Assembly (NCBI GenBank): GCA_017303635.1
Contig: JAFLCG010000001.1
Span: 806,001-870,000, forward strand
Reading direction: 5' to 3'
Length of the DNA: 64,000 nucleotides
From: Anaerolineae bacterium
Lineage (GTDB): Bacteria > Chloroflexota > Anaerolineae > Aggregatilineales > Phototrophicaceae
Numbering within the stretch: position 1 is the stretch's first letter; each line of letters begins with the position of its first letter. The notes beneath the pieces are model-generated. The model saw only the letters and a program-made list of their open reading frames with translations, had not been told where the DNA came from and did not search any database. This document shows, one piece after another, positions 7,128 through 14,690 of the stretch. The translations under genes and the position numbers were made by a program.

Positions 7128-8195
7128 GTTAGTCAAGCCGTTTGGTCGCCGCACCCAGAGTTGCAGCGCATAGATCGCGGCACCCAATAGCATGAGTGCG
7201 GCGGCGATGACCTGCCCGATGTAAAGCAGTCGGGTCAATTCGTTGACTCCCTGGGGCGCTAATCCTGCCATCCGCCCCAGATAGAGCTGTCCGGTACCCA
7301 CCAGCAGCCAGGTGATCCCCAGTCCATTCAGGCCAAAGCTCATCAACCAGAACGGCATCAAGCCCGTGACCCGCCGGGGTAAACCGCGTAATTCCATGGC
7401 GGCCTGGTTGATACCGCCCAGCGCCATCGCCAACACCGCGTAGAGCGTTAGCCAAGGTTGCAGGTCCATCAGACGCGTGCCGTAAATCCACTGACGAATC
7501 ACGACTGGCGCAGTAATGCTACCCGCCAATCCCATTCCCCATAGCAGCAACAGCAGGCAAAGCGCTGCCCAGTGTGCCGCCAGGGCTGGCGAGTCACTGC
7601 GGTTAGCCAGTGGCGCATAGGCGTGTCGAGCGTAAATCAGCAGCAGGAGTGGGATGAGGAAGGCTGCAATCGTTGTGAAGTCGGTGATCCAGGATGCTGC
7701 CGCGAATGGATATAAGTCCGCCAGGGTGAGCAAAACCCCTGCCAGCAGGATCACGCCGCCAGCGATATAGATGCCAATTTGGAACCAGATTTCTGGCAGG
7801 CGACTGAAGCGGCGGGCCAGCCAGAATCCGAGCGCGACTGCGGCCAGCGGATAGGCCAGGTAATGGCGCATTCCTTGAGCTAGAGAAAGGTTGTAAGGTG
7901 CTTCAGGGCCTGCTCCGCTGACGAGGACCTGTAAGCCCACGCTGATGAGGAGGAGGCCCCCGGCGGTGAAGCCGAGCAGCAGGACGCTGCCATGTACTCC
8001 GGTTGCTTTGGCGTATATGACGCTGCCCATTAGTCCCGCCAGGACGGCAGCTTCTAATAAGGTTGCGGCCCATCCACCTTCGATCTCTTCCACCGCGCCG
8101 CTGAACCGAAGGGCACCATCCAGGAGGAGGATCGCGCTATGGGTCAGCCACAATATTACGGTGATCCAGAAGAGAATATAGGCTGATCGTTTCAT
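7113..8195 (-). CDS. Polytopic membrane protein of unknown function
   Basis: This 360-residue protein has roughly ten hydrophobic segments and short loops. Examples are residues 5-27, 45-60, 70-92, 115-127, 138-162, 170-190, 210-235, 245-262, 285-305 and 330-350. I do not recognise a catalytic motif. The general look (all-helical, with isolated histidines and arginines) is vaguely like heme-copper oxidase or NO-reductase membrane subunits, but the heme-ligand histidine pattern is not evident, so I make no functional claim. Its start overlaps the stop of a 35-residue membrane peptide in the arrangement ATGA, which suggests coupled translation. The last codons fall in a dispersed repeat. Confidence 0.75.
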   Translation of the reverse strand: MKRSAYILFWITVILWLTHSAILLLDGALRFSGAVEEIEGGWAATLLEAAVLAGLMGSVIYAKATGVHGSVLLLGFTAGGLLLISVGLQVLVSGAGPEAPYNLSLAQGMRHYLAYPLAAVALGFWLARRFSRLPEIWFQIGIYIAGGVILLAGVLLTLADLYPFAAASWITDFTTIAAFLIPLLLLIYARHAYAPLANRSDSPALAAHWAALCLLLLLWGMGLAGSITAPVVIRQWIYGTRLMDLQPWLTLYAVLAMALGGINQAAMELRGLPRRVTGLMPFWLMSFGLNGLGITWLLVGTGQLYLGRMAGLAPQGVNELTRLLYIGQVIAAALMLLGAAIYALQLWVRRPNGLTNRANN

Positions 8196-8299
8196 GGGCT
8201 GACTGGCAGCGGCTTACTCAGGAAAGCTGCCAGCAGCAATCCTGTGCCGATCAACAAGCAGACGAGGAAGAACCATTGAGTTCCATGTGGTCGGGGCAT
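8192..8299 (-). CDS. 35-residue single-helix membrane peptide, coupled to the next gene
   Basis: This minus-strand reading frame starts ATG 8299 and ends TGA 8192-8194, sharing four bases (ATGA) with the start of the 360-residue membrane protein. The product begins MPRPHGTQWFFLVCLLIG and ends KPLPVSP, with one hydrophobic helix at about residues 9-27. An in-frame stop two codons upstream of the ATG makes this the only start. No strong ribosome site is seen. The hydrophobic composition and overlap argue that it is real, perhaps a small subunit of a complex with its neighbour. No homologue is recognised. Confidence 0.55.
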   Translation of the reverse strand: MPRPHGTQWFFLVCLLIGTGLLLAAFLSKPLPVSP

Positions 8300-8376
8300 A
8301 ATTCAACCAGGGCGCATTCTGCAACTTGCTTTTGTGAATCCGCGTAGAGGATAGCGTATCGCACGAGGAAAATCCC

Positions 8377-8745
8377 ATGATCGACATGTATTGGGCCGAT
8401 GAAACCCGTACCCGGATTGATATCAAGCTAAAGCGTGGGTGGAACTGGAATGACCTGCGTCAGTCGGTAGAGACGGCGGATACGATGATTGGCAGTGTGG
8501 AGCACACCGTCAACCTCTTGATTGACATCCGGGAGGCCGGTGGGCTGCCGACCGATTTTCTGCAGGTGGCTGGTGATTTGCTGGGTGGGGGTGATCCACG
8601 CCCGAATCAGGGTGAAACACTCATCCTGGGAGCCAACTGGATACTGAAAACGGCCTATCAGGCGGTGTTGCGCCTGTACGGTGCTGAAATGCAGAAACGC
8701 CCGCTGCGCTTTGTTGATTCGATGAACAGTACTTTAGTCCCATGA
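8377..8745 (+). CDS. Small STAS/SpoIIAA-like protein, function unknown
   Basis: This 122-residue soluble protein alternates strands and helices: TRTRIDIKLKRGWNWNDLR, VNLLIDIREAGGLPTDFL, ETLILGANWILKTAYQAVLRLYG, PLRFVDSMN. The pattern recalls STAS or SpoIIAA-like domains, which often sit next to signalling genes. It is not a confident family match. The ATG at 8377 has GAGGA upstream at good spacing. It lies 93 bases before a receiver and a histidine kinase gene, so a role in that pathway is plausible. Confidence 0.65.
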   Translation: MIDMYWADETRTRIDIKLKRGWNWNDLRQSVETADTMIGSVEHTVNLLIDIREAGGLPTDFLQVAGDLLGGGDPRPNQGETLILGANWILKTAYQAVLRLYGAEMQKRPLRFVDSMNSTLVP

Positions 8746-8838
8746 AACGTTTAAGTTAAGATGATAATTACCCTGGAAATGCGTTATTCGGTATCGTAAA
8801 GCATTGACTGAGCGCGTTAGCCATTTCCAGGTCACATT

Positions 8839-9204
8839 ATGTCTACACACTGGTTGGTGTTGGTGGTGGAGGACGACCCCGTCATTCAAAGTTTGCTGGC
8901 TCAGACCTTACAGCCTTATTCCATTGATGTCGAATGTGCCAGCACCCCGGAAGACGCGCTGGAGATGATTAAGGTCCATCAATACGACGGGGCCATCATC
9001 GACCTGGTATTGCCGGGTATGAACGGAATCGAACTGATGAAATCTATTCGTGAATTCCAACCCGACCTGACCTGCATTGCCGTTACTGCCTATGATTCGC
9101 CGGAAACCATGCTCGAAACGGTCGAAGCCGGTTTTAATGGTTACTTTCCTAAACCGCTACAAACGACGACTTTTGCGCGTAGCGTCCGTAACCTCCTGCA
9201 CTGA
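8839..9204 (+). CDS. Stand-alone response regulator receiver protein
   Basis: This 121-residue CheY-like receiver has the canonical residues: acidic pair E11/D12, phospho-acceptor D55 in GAIIDLVLPG, threonine in CIAVTAYDS and lysine in GYFPKPLQ. There is no output domain, so it would act through protein contacts or in a phosphorelay. It is followed 57 bases later by a membrane histidine kinase, its likely partner. Confidence 0.92.
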   Translation: MSTHWLVLVVEDDPVIQSLLAQTLQPYSIDVECASTPEDALEMIKVHQYDGAIIDLVLPGMNGIELMKSIREFQPDLTCIAVTAYDSPETMLETVEAGFNGYFPKPLQTTTFARSVRNLLH

Positions 9205-9261
9205 TCCCTCAAGAATCTTGCCCGTCTTTCAGGTGTACACTAAGCACACCGTCTCCGAGGA

Positions 9262-10716
9262 TTGTCCGGGAACATGGTGTCACCTCCCAAGTATCTTCAA
9301 TTGACTCCTGGCCTATTCATCAACTGGTGGCTGCGCGTCACTGAACCGCATCCTGCTTTTATTGGTGTTGTGGAACGGGCCAGGGCGCGATTGCTCAGCA
9401 GTATGACGCTCTGCCTTCTATTCATGAGCTTGTCGATCAGCCTGGTCGTCATGGCCCGGCCCAGCGTGTTTCTGGAAAGCTGGTTCGCACTCATCGGCGG
9501 TGTCATCTCACAATATTTGCTTTATCGTTTGAGCCGCACGCCCCACTATCACCTCACTGCCGGGTTAACCCTGGGCATTATGGTGGTCGGCGTTAGTTAT
9601 GGGGCTTTGATCTCGGACTCACGCATTGCGGCGACGACCGGCATGCTGCTGGTCATCCCGATTTTGCTCAGCGTCATCATTTGGGATGGTCGTGCGACCG
9701 CTGCCATTGTCGGGATAGGGATTGCGCTGGGGGTTTACCTGCTGATCCATAATACGACTGCCTGGTTGCTAGACATCATCTTATTGGAATCGGCCATTCT
9801 GATGAGCGCCTTGCTCATTGGCATCTTCAATATTTTTCGCCGTTACGTGGATGACTATCGGCGGGCTGAAATTCATACGATGAATGCCAACCTGCTGGCC
9901 ATGAATGCCGAGTTACGGCAGGCACGGGATATCGCTGAAGAGAGTACGCGGCTGAAGACTCAGTTTCTTGCCAACATGTCACATGAGTTGCGGACGCCCC
10001 TGACAGCGATCATCGGTTATGCCGATCTGCAATTGATGGGTATTACCGGGGAAATCTCGCCCCGGCAGCGTGAATATCTGGAGCGCATTCAATTCAACGG
10101 GCATCACCTCATCAGTATGATCAACGAAGTTCTGGATTTGTCGCGCATCGAAGCGGGGCGGCTGGAACTGCATGAGCGCGGTGTGGTTCTGGCGGAATTG
10201 GTCAATCAGTGGCGGAGCCAGACTGAAGTTCTGGCCCGTAACAAGGGACTCAGCTTCTCACTGGAACTTGACCCAGCTCTACCTCATGTCATTTTGGCAG
10301 ACCCGGATCGCCTGACCCAGATTGCGCTTAATCTGCTCTCGAACGCCATCAAATTCACTGAGACTGGTCGGGTTGACCTGGCTTTGCAGCGTGATGCTCA
10401 GCACTGGCGATTACGTGTCACTGATACCGGAATTGGAATTCCGCCAGAGGCCCAGGCCTATATCTTTGATGAATTCCGGCAGGTAGATTCTTCGGCGACT
10501 CGCCCGCATGATGGTACCGGGTTGGGTTTGGCAATCGTCCGCCGCTTGAGCGAGCTGATGGAGGGGAAGGTCACCCTAACCAGCACGCCCGGCACGGGCA
10601 GCATGTTCACGGTAGTGTTGCCCTTAAAGACCGCCGATCAATCGACCGCAGTGCCTTCTCCTGCTCCCTCTGCTACCCCCTTAGCTCGCGTCATGTCCCG
10701 ACCAGGTAGTTCCTGA
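9262..10716 (+). CDS. Membrane sensor histidine kinase
   Basis: This protein of about 484 residues has an N-terminal block of five or six membrane helices (about 45-195), a short coiled linker, and a HisKA domain with the phospho-acceptor in MSHELRTPLTAI (His 241 with this start). The HATPase domain has N box NLLSNAIKF, G1 DTGIGIP and G2 GTGLGLAI. The input is likely integral to the membrane block, since no large extracytoplasmic loop is seen. The C-terminal 25 residues are proline/serine-rich. A start at 9274 (four codons later) is also possible. The 3' end overlaps the converging hydrolase gene by 36 bases. The probable partner is the receiver at 8839-9204. Confidence 0.92.
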   Translation: MSGNMVSPPKYLQLTPGLFINWWLRVTEPHPAFIGVVERARARLLSSMTLCLLFMSLSISLVVMARPSVFLESWFALIGGVISQYLLYRLSRTPHYHLTAGLTLGIMVVGVSYGALISDSRIAATTGMLLVIPILLSVIIWDGRATAAIVGIGIALGVYLLIHNTTAWLLDIILLESAILMSALLIGIFNIFRRYVDDYRRAEIHTMNANLLAMNAELRQARDIAEESTRLKTQFLANMSHELRTPLTAIIGYADLQLMGITGEISPRQREYLERIQFNGHHLISMINEVLDLSRIEAGRLELHERGVVLAELVNQWRSQTEVLARNKGLSFSLELDPALPHVILADPDRLTQIALNLLSNAIKFTETGRVDLALQRDAQHWRLRVTDTGIGIPPEAQAYIFDEFRQVDSSATRPHDGTGLGLAIVRRLSELMEGKVTLTSTPGTGSMFTVVLPLKTADQSTAVPSPAPSATPLARVMSRPGSS

Positions 10717-11625
10717 ACGCGAACCAGCGGTTGCCGGTGCAGCCGCCAGCGCTGCACCCTCCCAGAAGGCTTCTAATTGGGTGACGGTTTCTGTTAGCTT
10801 TTCCCAGTGGGGCAAACCGCGTGTGCCGCTAATGCGGGCTGCCTGCCAGTTTGAGTGGCGCTGGAGATGTTCCGGGATCGCATCGAAGCGGATATTCGGA
10901 TCTTCGTCAAAGAGGATCAGCCCTGGCTGCTTGAGCCGCTCATAGACCTGCGGGCGAATGAGCGGGGTAAACAACTGCCCACTGACAAAGCTCAAGGGGG
11001 CATAGCGCGCCCCCGGTTGATGAGAGGTCTCGTAGGCGTAGGCCACCAGTCCCTCGTCAACAGGCCCGCTGAAGCTCATTTGTAGGAAGTAACGCAGGCT
11101 GCCGCGGCTGACAAGCGCATTGTATAAACCTTGCGACCAGAGCGGAAAACTGAGCAGATCATGGATACCCTGATTCCCGCCGGGCATTGGGCTGTGGCTG
11201 AATCCGGTAGGGGAGATGAAGGCCAGGGATCGAAACATCGATGGTCTGGCCAGCGCCGCGAACCCCAGGAACTCACAACTGAGTGACAGTGCAACTGCAT
11301 CAACGGGTTGTTTAATCACGTGATCGACAAAATCGCTGATGGCATGGGTAAATAGAGTCGGATTATAGGTGCGGCGGCTGCGCTCGGAAAAACCGTATCC
11401 CGGCAAATCGAGTACGTAGACTGGGCGTTTCCCCGCGTAGTGCAGCGCCAGCGGACGCATTTCGTAGCTCGAAGCTGCTGCATTGATGCTGTGAATGAAG
11501 AGTAGAGGTTGTCCCTGACCTTCTGGTTGGATATAACTACTTAATAAGCCTGCCTGAATGGATAAATATTCTTGCCGGGTGAAATCCAACGCGGGTGAAA
11601 GTTGACGATGGGCCTTGATGAACAT
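10681..11625 (-). CDS. Alpha/beta-hydrolase fold protein
   Basis: This 314-residue protein has the fold's oxyanion region in QPLLFIHSINAAASSYEM, the strand LDLPGYGFSER, a nucleophile elbow reading ALSLSCEF (serine in place of the usual first glycine), an acid candidate in LILFDEDPN and a histidine in RGLPHWEKL. No signal peptide is seen. The substrate is unknown; esterase, haloperoxidase or dienelactone-type functions cannot be separated by eye. The last 30 residues are alanine/serine-rich and overlap the end of the kinase gene on the other strand. Confidence 0.85.
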   Translation of the reverse strand: MFIKAHRQLSPALDFTRQEYLSIQAGLLSSYIQPEGQGQPLLFIHSINAAASSYEMRPLALHYAGKRPVYVLDLPGYGFSERSRRTYNPTLFTHAISDFVDHVIKQPVDAVALSLSCEFLGFAALARPSMFRSLAFISPTGFSHSPMPGGNQGIHDLLSFPLWSQGLYNALVSRGSLRYFLQMSFSGPVDEGLVAYAYETSHQPGARYAPLSFVSGQLFTPLIRPQVYERLKQPGLILFDEDPNIRFDAIPEHLQRHSNWQAARISGTRGLPHWEKLTETVTQLEAFWEGAALAAAPATAGSRSGTTWSGHDAS

Positions 11626-11855
11626 ATGAAATGGTCCAAACTATTGGGTGAGGCCAGGTTCAATGGCTGATAGGCAGGAAGTCATGTTGCTCATTATAGT
11701 CATAGCATGGCATTGTGTAATTGTAGAAAGTTAAGATTGGGTAGATTTTTTGTTCACAAATGTGCCGAAGCCAATTCGACCGTAAGGCGTGGTTAAGGCG
11801 ATAGTGTGTTACATTTATGTCAACTTGTGTGGCAGCAGAATTGGAGCAGTCCATC

Positions 11856-12200
11856 ATGGCAACCGGATGGCGTGGCCTGGACGATAGACCCGGTGATGAA
11901 CGACCGGTTGTAGATTCGAAAATTCTCGGCAAGTCCGTTGAAGGGCTGGCCGATCTGGAAGCACTGCTGAAACGCCGACAGGAGCTCACGCTCAAAGCGC
12001 GGCTCAAGCAGGAAGAAGTGGATCGCCTCCGCAGTAAACTGACAGAAGTGGAACGCGAGGCTGAAACTGCCTGGGATCAGGCGGTGGATATGAACCAGGT
12101 CATTCGGGATGCCCGCCTGCGCCTGGTGCTGTCCGGCTATTCTGATGACCAACTCCGCGAATTGATCGCTCAGTACAACGCCACCCATATCGCTGTCTGA
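11856..12200 (+). CDS. Small coiled-coil protein of unknown function
   Basis: This 114-residue protein has a central heptad-patterned, charged helix from about LEALLKRRQELTLKARLK to VEREAETAWDQAV (about residues 35-85) and a C-terminal helix ending AQYNATHIAV. No membrane helix or signal is seen. ATG 11856 is preferred over the earlier in-frame ATG at 11817 because GGAG lies nine bases before it. A strong terminator follows the stop within 25 bases, which supports the plus-strand gene over the antisense frame. I do not recognise the family. Confidence 0.6.
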   Translation: MATGWRGLDDRPGDERPVVDSKILGKSVEGLADLEALLKRRQELTLKARLKQEEVDRLRSKLTEVEREAETAWDQAVDMNQVIRDARLRLVLSGYSDDQLRELIAQYNATHIAV

Positions 12201-12222
12201 TGAAAAATGTGTCCCGTTCTAA

Positions 12223-12255
12223 CCGCCCTGCATAGCAGGGCGGTTTGTTTTATTT
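12223..12255 (+). terminator. Intrinsic terminator
   Basis: CCGCCCTG (12223-12230) and CAGGGCGG (12236-12243) form an 8-bp GC stem with loop CATAG, followed by TTTGTTTTATTT. It ends the coiled-coil protein transcript. Confidence 0.9.
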
Positions 12256-12567
12256 CTGTTAGGTCCTGTTACAATCCCGCGCATCGGGTTATGACAATTT
12301 CGTTACAAATTCACGTCTTAAGGCTATCGCAAGCTTTACAGGGCTATACAATCATAAATAGAGTGGTCAGATCTAGCGCATTTGACTGCCTTCAGTACAA
12401 CGACATCTTGACAGTGTCATTGAAATATGCGAACATGTGTTCTGAATTGAGATTGTTGCGATTTTGTGATTAAGTGATATTTCTAACCTGGGGATATTGC
12501 TCAGTTACAAGAATGGGTATACCATCAAATTCTCCAGTACTTTGGTACTAAACGAGTGAGTTGCCTT
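12256..12567. other. AT-rich intergenic region, no gene seen
   Basis: This stretch of 312 bases separates the terminator from the next plus-strand gene. A short frame here is cysteine-rich with no ribosome site and starts inside the terminator, so I do not call it. The region presumably carries the promoter of the membrane protein at 12568. One TTGACA occurs near 12406, but no well-spaced -10 box is evident. Confidence 0.5.
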
Positions 12568-13011
12568 ATGAAGCATGCATCTGCCAAGTCAAATCCGGTG
12601 CCTTCGATTGTGTTCATTGCCCTTTTGTTGGTCACCGCTGTCGTGCTCGTCTCGATATGGCAGATCAATAATCGTTTAGGACCTGTACCAGTTTCTTCTC
12701 AGGTCGCCGATCCTTTGGTAGCAGTATCCCCAGGTTGGTCTGGCGCGGTTGTGATTGTTACCAACTTAATCGTGCTGTTGGTGCTGGTTGTGCTGGTTGG
12801 CACCTGGATCAGCAATCGACAGGCGAAGGTTCGCGCAACAGCAAGACAGCGTGAATTTGAATCAATCCAGACTTACTTTGCTGCGCAGCGGGATGCATTT
12901 GAACGAATTGAATCCCCAGTCCGTCTCCCAGTTGCTTCAGTTCCGGTACAGCGACCTTCAAGAACCCCTGCTCGTGCACAAATCCTTCGCGAAAATCAGG
13001 CCGTTCATTAG
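12568..13011 (+). CDS. Two-helix membrane protein, unknown
   Basis: This 147-residue protein has one hydrophobic helix at about 13-32 (IVFIALLLVTAVVLVSIW) and a second at about 58-80 (VVIVTNLIVLLVLVVLVGTW). The C-terminal tail is basic, glutamine- and proline-rich and probably cytoplasmic. ATG 12568 was chosen over an upstream start because of context. It converges on three small membrane-protein genes on the other strand. No family is recognised. Confidence 0.6.
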   Translation: MKHASAKSNPVPSIVFIALLLVTAVVLVSIWQINNRLGPVPVSSQVADPLVAVSPGWSGAVVIVTNLIVLLVLVVLVGTWISNRQAKVRATARQREFESIQTYFAAQRDAFERIESPVRLPVASVPVQRPSRTPARAQILRENQAVH

Positions 13012-13044
13012 GCAGCAGATTCAGACTCTGCCGCCGTCGCAACG

Positions 13045-13467
13045 CTAGTGCCGATTCTCCTTATCAGTATCCACAAACTGATAGAATGTGGTTTGATCGC
13101 GGTACGAACGTAACAAATGCTTATTGAATTCAATGCGTTCGCGTAAGTCACGTTCGCCATGGTCAATGTAGAGATACACAATAATACCGATCAGGATTAC
13201 TAGAATGGCCAGCAATACCCAGATGATCGGCCACGTTTGCCGCCAGTAGAAGTCCTCCTCCTGGTACACCTGTTCAGTCACAACCACTCTTTGAGCATCA
13301 TACGTGGCTATCAAAGCGGACACCTCAACAGCATCCAGAGTGGCTTGTTCTGATACAGCGGAAATGTTGGTTGGGCCTGCTGTAGAACTTAGATAGAGTC
13401 CCTGGCAGGCTCCCAGCGTGAGGAGCAGTATCACTATACTCAAGCTGATCACAACGCGTGCACGCAT
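13045..13467 (-). CDS. Putative lipoprotein with internal membrane helix, unknown
   Basis: This 140-residue product starts with a signal-like helix ending in the lipobox LTLGAC (cysteine at about 21), then an extracytoplasmic stretch of about 55 residues, a strong helix WPIIWVLLAILVILIGIIVYLYI (about 79-101; the central segment is quoted only to position it), and a charged tail DHGERDLRERIEF. That topology would place both ends across the membrane. It lies third in a minus-strand series of small membrane proteins (14422 to 13045). Function unknown. Confidence 0.65.
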   Translation of the reverse strand: MRARVVISLSIVILLLTLGACQGLYLSSTAGPTNISAVSEQATLDAVEVSALIATYDAQRVVVTEQVYQEEDFYWRQTWPIIWVLLAILVILIGIIVYLYIDHGERDLRERIEFNKHLLRSYRDQTTFYQFVDTDKENRH

Positions 13468-13512
13468 CTTTCACCTCATTCATTTGGGATGCACGTTCGT
13501 ACATCCCGGTCG

Positions 13513-14010
13513 TTACTGAAAGCTGTGCGGGTGACTGCTGTTCCCGCCACGGTATCGGGTAAATGGACGTGCCGGATGCTTGTTGTAGAAGTGTTCAATG
13601 CGACCGGTTGATCGCCGGATGGCAGCCTGGCCATACCAGTGATGGTATTCGGCCTTAGCGATCTCGATTTCGCGTAGCAGTTGGTCCAGCAAGGCCAACT
13701 TTGATTGGTATCGGAAATAGAGCCCCATAGCGCTGCAACCAACGACCACCGCTCCACCAGCCAACAGGAGCGAGAAAATTTGCAGGCGCTCCATAAAGGC
13801 GGCCTGCCGGAGTTCCCGCTCAAATCGCTGGATGGCACCACCGTTCCTAATCTCATTGAGTAAGGTGGCTGTCATCTCCGTTGTTTGCTGGTTATTTGCC
13901 ACCACCCGGCGGATGTAGGCTTCACTGGTAGGATTATAGATAGCGAAAAAACTACCAATGACGATCAATATAACGATGCTGACCAAGATGATGCTGATGA
14001 ACCTGAACAT
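13513..14010 (-). CDS. Small membrane protein, unknown
   Basis: This 165-residue protein has an N-terminal helix (about 5-25, IILVSIVILIVIG), an extracytoplasmic or periplasmic helical region rich in E, R and Q (about 30-72), a second helix (about 78-98, LLLAGGAVVVGCSAMGLYF), and a charged C-terminal helix with an arginine-rich end (RYRGGNSSHPHSFQ). The two-helix layout resembles that of its neighbours, which suggests a family of related small proteins or parts of one complex. No homologue is recognised. Confidence 0.6.
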   Translation of the reverse strand: MFRFISIILVSIVILIVIGSFFAIYNPTSEAYIRRVVANNQQTTEMTATLLNEIRNGGAIQRFERELRQAAFMERLQIFSLLLAGGAVVVGCSAMGLYFRYQSKLALLDQLLREIEIAKAEYHHWYGQAAIRRSTGRIEHFYNKHPARPFTRYRGGNSSHPHSFQ

Positions 14011-14089
14011 TGCGTCTAGCCCTTCAGGTGGTTTACTGACAGTTCGTGCGTGGAACGTCGATGCCTGTGACGCTATATCCGCTTGTTGA

Positions 14090-14422
14090 CTAGCTACCCC
14101 ATGCAGCCGAGAGCAGGGTGATGACGAAGTAGCTAATGATCAGAAGGGTCAGCAGTGGCACCACAATATTGAAGGGCGAAAAAGCTGGGTCTCGTTCAGA
14201 GACAATCCTGCTAATCGATTCTTCGATGGCTTCACGACGTGCTTTGGCAGTCGCTTCCGCTTTGAGTCTGTTTTCTCGGTGACCTTGGTAAAGGCTTGCA
14301 ATCACTGTCGCGCTGACGACAACGACCCCGAGTAGCGGATAAGGGCTAATGGCTCGGTGCCCATTGAGGATGAGCCAACCTTCGCCTAAAAGGATACTGA
14401 TAAAGTCTGCCCCGGTTTCCAT
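14090..14422 (-). CDS. Small membrane protein, unknown
   Basis: This 110-residue protein has a hydrophobic segment at about 28-44 (LLGVVVVSATVIASLY), a central charged, probably coiled helix (ENRLKAEATAKARREAIEESI, about 50-70), and a C-terminal helix (VVPLLTLLIISYFVITLL). It is the first of three small minus-strand membrane genes. Promoter elements should lie in the 268-base divergent region before the ATPase gene at 14691. Function unknown. Confidence 0.6.
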   Translation of the reverse strand: METGADFISILLGEGWLILNGHRAISPYPLLGVVVVSATVIASLYQGHRENRLKAEATAKARREAIEESISRIVSERDPAFSPFNIVVPLLTLLIISYFVITLLSAAWGS

Positions 14423-14543
14423 ATTTGAATAACTCCCCCGTTACTCTTTTGTTCCTGATCTGCTACCAGTGGCGAAAGGCACAGAAAAGGTTAGGAAAAC
14501 CATAACGCACATTTTCTCGAAGCGGAAGATGGGTAAAGCACAT

Positions 14544-14562
14544 CCCCCCAGGCATTGGGGGG
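14544..14562. promoter_or_regulatory. C6/G6 hairpin in a divergent intergenic region
   Basis: CCCCCC (14544-14549) and GGGGGG (14557-14562) enclose AGGCATT. The stem lies between the divergent small-membrane-protein genes and the STAND ATPase gene. No T-tract follows, so a leader structure or protein site is as likely as a terminator. Confidence 0.35.
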
Positions 14563-14690
14563 CAACTTACAGCGATTACTTACGTAGGGCGGCGACAACG
14601 AGACTCGCATGACGGAAATCCTGCAAATCTGTTCATCCTCATTTACAATACATTTCGTAACGTAACGGGGGCTACACAGGAATAGGGACC

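Noticed and set aside
11820..12188. A 122-codon frame opposite the small coiled-coil gene
   Set aside because: The plus-strand frame has a ribosome site, coiled-coil pattern and a properly placed terminator; the minus frame has none.
12207..12473. An 88-codon frame after the coiled-coil gene
   Set aside because: It begins at the intrinsic terminator, lacks a ribosome site and has no plausible protein features.
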